Part shown: positions 1 to 6,220 of the stretch, piece after piece
Layout: each line of letters begins with the position of its first letter
How positions within the stretch are numbered: position 1 is the first letter of the stretch
From: JBDTMC01 sp039934475
GTDB lineage: Bacteria > Acidobacteriota > Terriglobia > Bryobacterales > Bryobacteraceae
Assembly (NCBI GenBank): GCA_039934475.1
Contig: JBDTMC010000257.1
Location: 1 to 10,917 of the forward strand
Direction of reading: 5' to 3'
DNA length: 10,917 bases
Position numbers and translations under genes: made by a program
Notes under the pieces: model-generated
Databases searched by the model: none
What the model saw: the letters and a program-made list of their open reading frames with translations, nothing else
Told to the model about the DNA's origin: nothing

Positions 1-276
1 GTTAGGGTGGGCAGGGACGACTGCCGTTGCGGCTTCCGAGTAAACTCCCGCTAGCCCAATGCTGCGAACTGCTGGAGGTCGTCGCTTCGGGGGTGCACCC
101 GTCCGGTCTTGCAGGCGACCCGCTTTCGGGTGGCCTCTCCGATCAACGCTACACCATGGAAGCGGAGCGACATACGCACCGCGCCGTCATGAGCGGGCAG
201 TCCCATTCCGCCCCCGCCGAAGCCGATCCGGCTGCCGGTGAAGTTGAGTTCTTCTGAGAAAAAGGGGAAATACACA
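1..276. other. Region upstream of the response regulator, no recognised gene
   Basis: No protein family is recognisable here. A TTG-started frame at 27-257 (76 codons) ends 19 bases before the response-regulator start. It has an Ala/Pro/Glu-rich tail ending GEVEFF, faintly like the flexible C-terminal tails of chemotaxis receptors, but nothing else in it matches such a protein and an in-frame stop lies at 3-5. A short open stretch at 2-43 ends in a stop and could be the end of a gene lying further left, but it is too short to identify. Two DNA symmetries are visible: a perfect 10-bp palindrome GGGTGCACCC at 91-100, and a hairpin at 114-135 with nine-base arms GGCGACCCG and CGGGTGGCC, one G-G mismatch and loop CTTT. 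The region may be leader or promoter sequence for the downstream gene; this is a guess. Confidence 0.3.
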
Positions 277-639
277 GTGCCAAAAATGATTCTTGCTGTA
301 GATGACTCGGCCAGTATGCGCCAAGCGGTCTCATTCGCCCTTCAGGCAGCCGGCTTCGAGGTGACAGAAGCCAGCAATGGGGCGGATGCCGTCACCAAGC
401 TATCTCCGTCTATTCACATGGTGATAACAGATCTGAACATGCCCGGCATGGACGGCATTGAACTCATCAGGCACATCCGTACCAAGTCATCCCACAAGCA
501 CATCCCGATCATGATGCTCACCACCGAATCGCAGCCTGCGAAAAAGGAAGCAGCCAAAGCGGCCGGCGCCACCTGCTGGATGGTCAAACCGTTTAAGCCC
601 GAACAACTGGTTGCTGTCGTGCATCGCGTGCTGCCCTAA
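277..639 (+). CDS. Single-domain CheY-like response regulator
   Basis: This 120-residue protein is a stand-alone phosphoacceptor (REC) domain with no output domain. It should be phosphorylated by a histidine kinase (CheA-type or hybrid) not in this window and act by protein-protein contact in the cytoplasm. The acidic pocket is D9/D10 (ILAVDDSASMRQ), the phospho-accepting aspartate is D52 (TDLNMPGMDG), the switch threonine is T82 (MLTTES) and the conserved lysine is K104 (MVKPF). ILAVDDSASMRQ, MLTTES and VKPFxPEQL are typical of the chemotaxis-type CheY subgroup. C100 sits where a glycine is common (ATGW becomes ATCW). The chosen start is GTG at 277, 9 bases after a GGGG core (264-267) in a purine-rich stretch. 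It gives the usual N-terminus MPKMILAVDD; ATG 286 is an alternative, and extension back to 238 would add a non-homologous tail. Family assignment is secure, the pathway unknown. Confidence 0.93.
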   Translation: MPKMILAVDDSASMRQAVSFALQAAGFEVTEASNGADAVTKLSPSIHMVITDLNMPGMDGIELIRHIRTKSSHKHIPIMMLTTESQPAKKEAAKAAGATCWMVKPFKPEQLVAVVHRVLP

Positions 640-661
640 GGAAGGAGGAAGCGGGAAGCCT

Positions 662-892
662 CTATAAGGCCTCCAACACAATGGACTGCTCCAAGTCCGG
701 AGCGCTGCTGCAAACTCCGTGAATTACGAACGATGTGTGATCTGGACACAGCCAGTCGCTGTCGAGCCGCGACCAGCCTTCAGAAGATGCTTCCTGGATT
801 GCCTCTTCCTCGGTCCGGAGTTGCCATTCCACTTTGCGTGCACAAGCCACGCACTGGATAACGTACGGCTGCGGTATGGTATTTGGGTCCAC
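662..892 (-). CDS. Small hypothetical protein with a putative zinc-binding CxxC...CPDH motif
   Basis: The function of this 76-residue protein is not recognised. The reading frame is supported by a very good Shine-Dalgarno sequence, AGAGGAGGG (minus strand, 905-897), a few bases before a GTG start at 892-890. The composition is also protein-like. The visible motif is C14-x2-C17 followed by C49-x2-H52 (IQCVAC and WLCPDH). This four-ligand pattern suits a small zinc ribbon or knuckle, with a charged helical stretch (TEEEAIQEASSEGW) between the pairs; C61 is extra. The order CxxC, acidic helix, GW, WLCP resembles short zinc-ribbon hypotheticals common in bacteria and phages. It has no signal peptide or membrane segment, so it is probably cytoplasmic. 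Its end is 22 bases from the convergent response-regulator stop. The opposing frame at 719-961 is a shadow. Confidence 0.62.
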   Translation of the reverse strand: MDPNTIPQPYVIQCVACARKVEWQLRTEEEAIQEASSEGWSRLDSDWLCPDHTSFVIHGVCSSAPDLEQSIVLEAL

Positions 893-1011
893 TCATCCCT
901 CCTCTACCGCGTCCTATTCTACTTGAATTTGTCAAGAATGGTTGGTCCATTCCGCCGATAATCGATTCAGTCGAGATAGAATACCTACCCAGGCGAGGTG
1001 TACGCTAAGGC

Positions 1012-1239
1012 CTATACCGCCAGGTAGCACTTCCGAGTCTCATTGCACTCGTACTCGTCCACAATCCGTCCATCCGGACCCGTGCAAACCTGCGTCTTCT
1101 GGCACCAGTAGTTGCGGTCGTTGCTGTGCGGCACACTCGGATCCCACACCGCATCCACATACATGCCCTTCCAGCGCAGATTCACGCACCGGTCGTCCCC
1201 AATGCGCGTCAATCCTGCCCGTTCGCCTTCATTTAGCAT
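1012..1239 (-). CDS. Small five-cysteine hypothetical protein
   Basis: This 75-residue protein belongs to no family I can name. It has five cysteines: C18, then the pairs C46/C52 (YWCQKTQVC) and C65/C71 (YECNETRKC), both with x5 spacing. Aromatic residues W23, Y27, W32, Y44, W45 and Y63 are regularly placed. This looks like a compact metal- or disulfide-stabilised fold rather than random translation. No hydrophobic N-terminus is visible, so export is not supported and metal binding is as likely as disulfides. ATG 1239 has only a weak upstream ribosome-binding region; an in-frame TTG at 1212 is an alternative that keeps all five cysteines. The gene lies 140 bases downstream of the oxidoreductase operon on the same strand, but a candidate terminator separates them. 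The overlapping plus-strand frame at 942-1406 is Pro/Ser/Thr-rich noise. Confidence 0.5.
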   Translation of the reverse strand: MLNEGERAGLTRIGDDRCVNLRWKGMYVDAVWDPSVPHSNDRNYWCQKTQVCTGPDGRIVDEYECNETRKCYLAV

Positions 1240-1335
1240 CAGTCACATCACTCGAAATCTATTTCGGACCACTCTTCAACCACTTACGATTTCACCCGCT
1301 CGGATCGGCCCACACTCAACACTGTTTTTCGTTGA

Positions 1336-1369
1336 AAGAGCCGGAACCGCCTGTGCAACTCCGGCCCTC
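1336..1369 (-). terminator. Candidate terminator hairpin after the oxidoreductase operon
   Basis: On the minus strand, beginning 11 bases after the TAA of the FAD-subunit gene, arms GAGGGCCGGA and TCCGGCTCTT can pair over 10 positions, including two G-U pairs, around a 14-base loop. The 3' side is only weakly U-rich (CTCTTTC), so intrinsic termination could be partial. Position and stability support a 3' end for the three-gene operon; efficiency is not predictable by eye. Confidence 0.42.
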
Positions 1370-1379
1370 GCCAACTTGC

Positions 1380-2357
1380 TTACGCCTTGCCTGCCGCCGC
1401 CAGTAGCGCCCGCTTTACGGCCACCCTCGCCAGGGTGACTTTGTAGGCGTTGTCGCTTAACGGCTTCGCATCGGCTACCGCAGCCTTGCCAGCTTCCTCG
1501 GCCACGCTCTCGGAAATCGACTTTCCGGCCAGCATCGCTGCAGCCGCCTCCGCCATCACCGGCGTCGGACCCACATGACCTAATACGATGGATGCCTTCT
1601 CCACCGTCGCGCCCTTCATCTTCAGGGCCACCGAAGCGGCCGCCAGCGGCCAGTCCAGCGCGTCCTTCTGACGAACCTCGTACGTAGCGCTCTTAACGCC
1701 TGCCGCCGACGGAATCACAATCTCCGTCACCATCTCATTCGGTAGCAGGGCGATCTCCCGCGACTCCTGGTTCTGCGGGGCTATAAAGAACTTATCCGCA
1801 CTTACTTCCCGCGAGCCGGCCGCCGACGCCAGTTTCACCTTCGCGCCCAGCGCGATCAGCGCCGGACCAAAGCTTGAAGCGCTTACGAAATACGCCGGCC
1901 CACTTCCGAAGATCGAGTGATACCTGTTGTCGCCGCTCACCACCATGCTCTGGCCATTCTCGATTGCCAGCAAGCCATGGCCGTTGCGGAAATACCAGCA
2001 GCGAGGCCGCTGGCAGAGGTCGCCGCCCACCGTACCCATATTGCGAATCTGCGGGCTGCTAATTCCCAGTGCCGCCTGGTACAGCGCCGGATACTCCGCC
2101 CTTACCGTGGCGTTCGACATCAGTTCGTCTACTGTAACCGCCGCGCCCACCTTCAGCCCGGCCGCCGACTTACTAATGCCGTGTAACTCCTTCAGACCCT
2201 TTACACTCACCACCAGCTTCGGCGTGTGAATGTACTCTTTCATGAGGCTGATCTGGTCCGTGCCGCCTGCCAGCACGTCCACTTCGCCCCATTTCGTTCC
2301 CAATAGCCCGAGCGCCTCTTTCAGCGTCGCCGGACTCGCGTATTCGAAGGCCTGCAT
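1380..2357 (-). CDS. FAD-binding (medium) subunit of a molybdenum hydroxylase, xanthine dehydrogenase/PaoB-YagS-like
   Basis: This 325-residue protein is the flavin subunit that carries electrons from the 2Fe-2S clusters to the final acceptor in xanthine dehydrogenase-family enzymes. The two FAD-binding motifs are present: AGGTD at residues 30-34 and NMGTVGGDL at 106-114. The C-terminal CO-dehydrogenase-flavoprotein-type domain follows (about 215-320; EVRQKDALDWPLAAASVAL, then IVLGHVGPTP). After the second FAD motif is LCQRPRCWYFRNG, matching the start of the loop that binds an extra 4Fe-4S cluster in E. coli PaoB (YagS). The protein has only two cysteines in all, C115 and C120, so a conventional four-cysteine cluster cannot form within this chain. 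The start ATG overlaps the TAA of the Mo-subunit gene (TAATG), indicating coupled translation. It has no signal peptide and would be exported with the Tat-targeted partner. Subunit type is secure; substrate is unknown. Confidence 0.93.
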   Translation of the reverse strand: MQAFEYASPATLKEALGLLGTKWGEVDVLAGGTDQISLMKEYIHTPKLVVSVKGLKELHGISKSAAGLKVGAAVTVDELMSNATVRAEYPALYQAALGISSPQIRNMGTVGGDLCQRPRCWYFRNGHGLLAIENGQSMVVSGDNRYHSIFGSGPAYFVSASSFGPALIALGAKVKLASAAGSREVSADKFFIAPQNQESREIALLPNEMVTEIVIPSAAGVKSATYEVRQKDALDWPLAAASVALKMKGATVEKASIVLGHVGPTPVMAEAAAAMLAGKSISESVAEEAGKAAVADAKPLSDNAYKVTLARVAVKRALLAAAGKA

Positions 2358-4492
2358 TACGCGTTCCTCCCTTCCAGCGCGTTCAGTACGCGTTGCGGTG
2401 TCAACGGCACATAAGGCACGCGAACGCCAATCGCATTCGCTACCGCGTTCGCAATCGCCGCAATCCCGGCAATCGTCGGCGGTTCGCCCAATCCAATCAC
2501 GCCTCGCTTATCGTGCTCCGGCTCCAGGTTCATGTAAACCACGATCTCGCCGATGTCCTTGATGCCGGCCAGCTTGTAAAACTCCATATCGGCGTTCAGA
2601 ACCCGTCCGCTCATCTTGTCCATGATCCGCTCTTCGTACAACGCCCCGCACACGCTCATGATGCACGCGCCCAGCACCTGGCTCTCCGCCGTCTTCGGGT
2701 TGATCACCAGGCCGCAATCCTGCACCGCGACATGCTTGTTGATTTTCACAACGCCGGTCTCCATGTCCACCGTGACGTCGGAGATCTGCACGCCCGAAGC
2801 GCCCTGCGAATTCAGCCCTTCCTTCGGTGCCAGCTTCGGGATGTTCTCCCCGTCCGCCGAGATGCTGTTCACTCCCAACTTGGCGCACGCCGCTTTCCAC
2901 GGCATCGCCTTCGCCGGGTTGCCTTTCACCTGGATCCGTCCATCGACAGCTTCCAATTGATCCTCGGGAACCCCCAACGCCGGGCCTGCCACCCCGTATA
3001 ACTTCTCCAGCGCGTTGATCGCCGCCTTGCGTGTCGAGGATGAAACACCGCCCACCGTCGTCGAACCGCCCGAGGCGCCCGAGTTCGGCAGCGTGCTCCG
3101 CCCAATCGTCAGCTTCACCTGCTCCATGCTCAGGCCCAGCGACTCCGCCGCCACCTGGGTGATGATGGTGCGCGTCCCGGTGCCCAGGTCCTGCGTGCCC
3201 AGTTCCACTTCCACGCCGCCATCGGGATGGATCTTCACGCGGCAAGCGCTTTGGTGACCGGCGCCGCCCCACGTGCTTACACCGATGCCCATGCCGCGCC
3301 GCATGTTGCCTTTGCCCTCGCCGCGCGGATGCCACAGCTTCTTCCAATCCGACAACTCCGCCGCCTTATTCAACTGCGCCGTATAGGTCTCCGGCCGCGG
3401 CGTCAGGCTGGCATTCTTCAGGAACATATCCATCGGATCGATCCCGAGTTTCGCCGCCAAATCCTCAAACGCCGAACACGTCAGGAACGATGCCTGCGGG
3501 TGGTTCGGAGCCCTCCACGCCTGCTGCGGGCCTGTGTTCAAGGAAACTGCGGAGTGCTTCTTCCGCTGGTTCGGAATGTTGTACACATAGGGGATTGGAG
3601 GCGTGCCGCCGCCGGCCAATCCGCCGCTTGCCCAGCTATCGCTCTCCCACGCCGTGATCGTCCCGTCCTTTTTTCCCGCGACTTTGATCTTCGCGTACGC
3701 CGAAGGACGAACACCGGCAATCGTCAGTTCCGTTCGCCTGTCCAGGAACAACTTCACCGGACGTCCGCCTGCTGCCTTTGAAAGCAGCGCCGCCTCCGAA
3801 GACCAGCGGCCGGAGTTGAACTTACTCCCAAACCCGCCGCCCATGTAATCCATCTCGACGTTGATCTGCGCGGCCGGAATCTGCAGCGTCCGCGCCAGGT
3901 CCGCACCAACGCCAGAAACGAACTGCGTCGACGGCCAGAAGTCCATCTTCTGCCCATCCCAGGCAACCACACCGCCGTGCGGCTCCAGGCAGCAATGAGT
4001 TAGCACGGGAATGCCATACAGCCCTTCGGACACGCCGTCGGCGCTCTTGAACGCCTCATCCACGTCGCCCGTCACCTGCTCTCCGGAGGCTTTCGCGCGC
4101 CCGCCGGTATCGGCCAACTTCTCTTCCTTCACCACGTGCGGCAGCACTTCGTAAGCGACGGTAACGGCGCGAGCCGCATCGCGCGCCTGCTGCTCGGTTT
4201 CGGCCGCCAGCGTCACTACTTCGGTACCGGCCCAGGAGATCTCCGTGCCGGCCGGCGAAACCACATGCACTGCCTTCACGCCGGGCATCTTCTCCGCGGC
4301 GCTGGTATCTACCGACTTCACCGTGGCATGAGCGTGCGGCGAGGTCAAAACCACGGCGTACAACAAGCCCTGCTTATTTAAATCGGAAGAGTATTTGGCG
4401 CGTCCGCTCGCCTTCGGAATCCCATCCAAACGGCTGATGCGCTTGCCCATCACCTTCCGTTTTTCCATCGGTGGCCAGGAATAGTCAGGCAT
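2357..4492 (-). CDS. Molybdopterin-binding (large, catalytic) subunit of a molybdenum hydroxylase, xanthine dehydrogenase/PaoC-YagR-like
   Basis: This 711-residue protein is the catalytic subunit. Family members hydroxylate aldehydes, purines or N-heterocycles using water at a molybdenum-cytosine- or molybdopterin-type cofactor. The N-terminal a/b-hammerhead domain covers about residues 15-120 (RLDGIPKASGRAKYSSD). The cofactor-binding domain includes GGGFGSKF at 218-225, and the substrate-channel arginine region is QAWRAPNHPQ at 324-333. The predicted catalytic base is E670 in GLGEPP. The loop at 324-333 lacks the AYRCSFR-type cysteine of CO dehydrogenase CoxL, so CO oxidation is unlikely. 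Overall it is closest to the YagR/PaoC aldehyde-oxidoreductase branch, slightly shorter than E. coli PaoC. It overlaps both neighbours by one base (TAATG on each side), so equal translation of the three subunits is likely. The substrate cannot be fixed by eye; aldehydes are the best guess by analogy with PaoABC. Confidence 0.95.
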   Translation of the reverse strand: MPDYSWPPMEKRKVMGKRISRLDGIPKASGRAKYSSDLNKQGLLYAVVLTSPHAHATVKSVDTSAAEKMPGVKAVHVVSPAGTEISWAGTEVVTLAAETEQQARDAARAVTVAYEVLPHVVKEEKLADTGGRAKASGEQVTGDVDEAFKSADGVSEGLYGIPVLTHCCLEPHGGVVAWDGQKMDFWPSTQFVSGVGADLARTLQIPAAQINVEMDYMGGGFGSKFNSGRWSSEAALLSKAAGGRPVKLFLDRRTELTIAGVRPSAYAKIKVAGKKDGTITAWESDSWASGGLAGGGTPPIPYVYNIPNQRKKHSAVSLNTGPQQAWRAPNHPQASFLTCSAFEDLAAKLGIDPMDMFLKNASLTPRPETYTAQLNKAAELSDWKKLWHPRGEGKGNMRRGMGIGVSTWGGAGHQSACRVKIHPDGGVEVELGTQDLGTGTRTIITQVAAESLGLSMEQVKLTIGRSTLPNSGASGGSTTVGGVSSSTRKAAINALEKLYGVAGPALGVPEDQLEAVDGRIQVKGNPAKAMPWKAACAKLGVNSISADGENIPKLAPKEGLNSQGASGVQISDVTVDMETGVVKINKHVAVQDCGLVINPKTAESQVLGACIMSVCGALYEERIMDKMSGRVLNADMEFYKLAGIKDIGEIVVYMNLEPEHDKRGVIGLGEPPTIAGIAAIANAVANAIGVRVPYVPLTPQRVLNALEGRNA

Positions 4493-5100
4493 TACGCGCC
4501 TCCCTTCATCTGCTTGGAAGCCTCGACGACGGCTTTGCGAATTCCCATGTACGTCCCGCAGCGGCAGAGGTTACCACCGAGGCCCTCTTTCACCTGTTCT
4601 TCGGTCGGGTTCGGGTGCCGCTCTACGAAGTTCACAGACGCCATCACGAAGCCCGGAGTACAGTAGCCGCACTGCTGAGCGTCATGGTTTACAAAGGCCT
4701 TCACCATCGGATGAACCGTGCTGCCCGAAGTCAGGCTTTCGATCGTCCTGATCTTGCGCCCCTGTGCGTCAATCGCCAGAATCGTGCAGGCATACATTGC
4801 CTTCCCATCGACGATAACCGTACAGGCGCCGCAGGTGCCGCGGTCGCACACTCTCTTGGCGCCTGTATGGTCCAATTTGTCGCGCAGCGCATCAAGTAAT
4901 GTCACCCGCGGTTCTACCTTCAAATCAACAGGTTTGCCGTTAATGTTTAATGTGATCGGGACCTCGCCAGGCCCCATACCTTTTCCAGTTTGCGCCTCCG
5001 CCTGCCCTTCGAGCAATCCGGTGCCGACCGCGCCTCCGGTCACCCCGATGCTCTTCAGGAGGCTGCGGCGGGAAAACCCGTCGTTTGGTTTAGAACTCAC
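4492..5100 (-). CDS. 2Fe-2S (small) subunit of a molybdenum hydroxylase with Tat signal peptide, PaoA/YagT-like
   Basis: This 202-residue electron-transfer subunit has two [2Fe-2S] domains. The plant-ferredoxin-type cluster is held by C85, C90, C93 and C105 (CDRGTCGAC...C), and the second by C144, C147, C179 and C181 (QCGYC...LCRCG). The N-terminus is a twin-arginine signal: SRRSLLK at residues 10-16, a modest hydrophobic stretch to about L30, then AEAQ near 34-37 as likely cleavage region. Export of a folded, cofactor-loaded complex with the two unsignalled partners is the known arrangement for E. coli PaoABC. The start is GTG 5100, with a purine-rich GAGGAAAGGA about 10 bases upstream; other nearby starts are out of frame. 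It is first in the operon, its TAA overlapping the next gene's ATG. No XdhC/PaoD-type maturation factor is nearby. Confidence 0.95.
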   Translation of the reverse strand: MSSKPNDGFSRRSLLKSIGVTGGAVGTGLLEGQAEAQTGKGMGPGEVPITLNINGKPVDLKVEPRVTLLDALRDKLDHTGAKRVCDRGTCGACTVIVDGKAMYACTILAIDAQGRKIRTIESLTSGSTVHPMVKAFVNHDAQQCGYCTPGFVMASVNFVERHPNPTEEQVKEGLGGNLCRCGTYMGIRKAVVEASKQMKGGA

Positions 5101-5138
5101 CTGGCACCATCCTTTCCTCGCTTATCCGATGATTCCGA

Positions 5139-5168
5139 ACTATAACAGATGTTTCGAAAGATGAACAA
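5139..5168 (-). promoter_or_regulatory. Candidate sigma-70-type promoter for the oxidoreductase operon
   Basis: In the 70-base gap before the small-subunit gene, the minus strand reads TTGTTC (5168-5163), an 18-base spacer, then TATAGT (5144-5139). The -10 matches consensus at 5 of 6 positions, the -35 at 3 of 6. The -10 ends 38 bases before the GTG start, leaving room for the ribosome-binding site. It was found by eye only; another sigma factor or a regulated promoter is possible. Confidence 0.35.
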
Positions 5169-5170
5169 GG

Positions 5171-6010
5171 TTACATCTGGCCTGATCGGTGATAGCCCCA
5201 GTAGAGAGACTCGTCTTCGATGTGGAACTTCCGAAACAGCCCGATGCGCGCTGAGATTCGGTACCAGATTCGCTTCGGCGCCCACGTCCCATCGGCCAGC
5301 CGTTCTTGCACTACTTCGGCGCGGCTACCCGCGGCGATCCGGACCAGAATGAGCCCAATCGAAATCACGTCGCGGGCTTCCGATGTCATCTTTACCAGCT
5401 GGTTTTCCTGCTGATCGATCCAAAGCCGGCTGTTCAACTCAGAGAATGGACGTGCATAGCGGTCTTTCGGCTCGTACCCTTTCTTAGGCGTTGCCGCTAC
5501 CACCCAAACCTTCCGCCCATTCAGCGTCTCCTCGCCTGCCAGCTGGAAGTCGAAGGCGTCGGGAATCTCGCGCAGCGCGACCTTAAACCGGTCCCGTTTG
5601 TGCTCCCACTCCCCGATCCGCTTCGCTCGTTCTTCCTTACTTTCCTTTTTCCGTTTGTCCGTGTTGTCTTTAAGGAAGGCATCCTGGAGTTCCTTCTCAT
5701 TGGCAGGTAGCGGCTTACCATCGCGCTCCAAAAGCCGCCGATAGGGAGACCCCTCCAGCATCCGCAGCTCGTGCGTCCGCGAGGTCACCTTCCGCGCCTG
5801 ATCGTGGTCATCCAGTTCCCGAGCCTCATCCCGCTCGACATAGACGTACTGCTCCAACCGTGCCTGGGAAGCATCCCACGCCGCCAACGCCTTACGGACC
5901 AACTCGCGCGCATCCGGTTGCCCGGCCGCGAACGCCAATAGGAAAACCAGAGAGGAAGCAGACACTTGCTTCCAGGATAAACCGCTCGCCGCCTTCGAAT
6001 GCGGGCGCAT
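5171..6010 (-). CDS. Secreted hypothetical protein, LolA/outer-membrane-lipoprotein-sorting-like
   Basis: This 279-residue protein begins with a Sec-type signal peptide: basic start, then VSASSLVFLLAFAAG at residues 16-30, with cleavage near 30. It should act in the periplasm or outer membrane. The mature part starts with a helix, then a very charged segment (about 105-145, rich in Lys/Glu/Arg). A beta-rich C-terminal half follows, with FQLAGEETLNGRKVWVVAATP (155-175), SRLWIDQQENQLVKM (194-208) and SIGLILVRIAAGSR (217-230). This order resembles the single-sheet lipoprotein-binding fold of LolA/LppX-like proteins frequent in Acidobacteriota; the resemblance is by pattern and no function is claimed. 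ATG 6010 is chosen because it places the signal peptide at the N-terminus. The open frame continues back to TTG 6118, but that part would be non-signal sequence antisense to the next gene. No clear ribosome-binding site is seen. It ends 70 bases before the oxidoreductase operon, same strand. Confidence 0.8.
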   Translation of the reverse strand: MRPHSKAASGLSWKQVSASSLVFLLAFAAGQPDARELVRKALAAWDASQARLEQYVYVERDEARELDDHDQARKVTSRTHELRMLEGSPYRRLLERDGKPLPANEKELQDAFLKDNTDKRKKESKEERAKRIGEWEHKRDRFKVALREIPDAFDFQLAGEETLNGRKVWVVAATPKKGYEPKDRYARPFSELNSRLWIDQQENQLVKMTSEARDVISIGLILVRIAAGSRAEVVQERLADGTWAPKRIWYRISARIGLFRKFHIEDESLYWGYHRSGQM

Positions 6011-6019
6011 GATGAAGCA

Positions 6020-6220
6020 ATGGACGCGACCCTGTCCCTCTACGAAGAACTTGTCGCAAGAGTGAGGCGGATCGCTGGTGAACGCGACACAACAATTGAC
6101 GTCCTGATCCGCGAGCAACTGGAGAATCTCACTGCAGTAGCGCGGGATCTGCTTCGCCGCGCTGTTTCAGCCGCGCCGACTTTACCCGAGGCCCTGAATC
6201 AGCCCGTAGATCGGACGTAG
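6020..6220 (+). CDS. Ribbon-helix-helix protein, VapB/CopG-type antitoxin-like, without a partner toxin
   Basis: This 66-residue protein has the classic ribbon-helix-helix order in residues 1-39. A short alternating strand (ATLSLYEEL) is followed by helix 1 (VARVRRIAGER), a turn (DTT) and helix 2 (IDVLIREQLENL). Such proteins dimerise, insert the strand pair into the DNA major groove, and are usually antitoxins or autorepressors. The tail from about residue 40 is unlike a standard toxin-binding tail and runs 39 bases into the convergent xylB gene. No PIN-domain or other toxin follows; the next plus-strand gene starts over 2 kb away. ATG 6020 is preferred because it begins right at the strand; ATG 5999 would add seven residues and overlap the secreted-protein start at 6010. 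Ribosome-binding sequence is poor. It could be a solitary regulator or the remnant of a toxin-antitoxin pair. Confidence 0.6.
   Translation: MDATLSLYEELVARVRRIAGERDTTIDVLIREQLENLTAVARDLLRRAVSAAPTLPEALNQPVDRT

Noticed and set aside
27..257. 76-codon TTG-started frame ending GEVEFF just before the response regulator
   Set aside because: No recognisable domain and no ribosome binding site; two other frames are open over the same stretch. The chemotaxis-receptor-like tail is too short to count.
640..648. GGAAGGAGG right after the response-regulator stop, as if for another plus-strand gene
   Set aside because: No start codon follows at usable distance. The first ATG (681) is more than 30 bases away and opens only 13 codons.
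658..670. Small hairpin GCCT-CTATA-AGGC between the convergent stops, as terminator
   Set aside because: Only four base pairs and no T-run on either side.
916..935. Perfect TTGACA and a TAGAAT box upstream of the zinc-motif gene, as promoter
   Set aside because: The two hexamers are only 8 bases apart, and no -10-like box lies at 16-18 bases from the TTGACA.
942..1406. 154-codon plus-strand frame
   Set aside because: Pro/Ser/Thr/Cys-rich noise antisense to the five-cysteine gene and the end of the FAD subunit.
2508..3347. 279-codon minus-strand frame inside the Mo-subunit gene
   Set aside because: Low-complexity Arg/Gly/His-rich product. It is a GC-driven alternative frame of a gene whose own frame has all family motifs.
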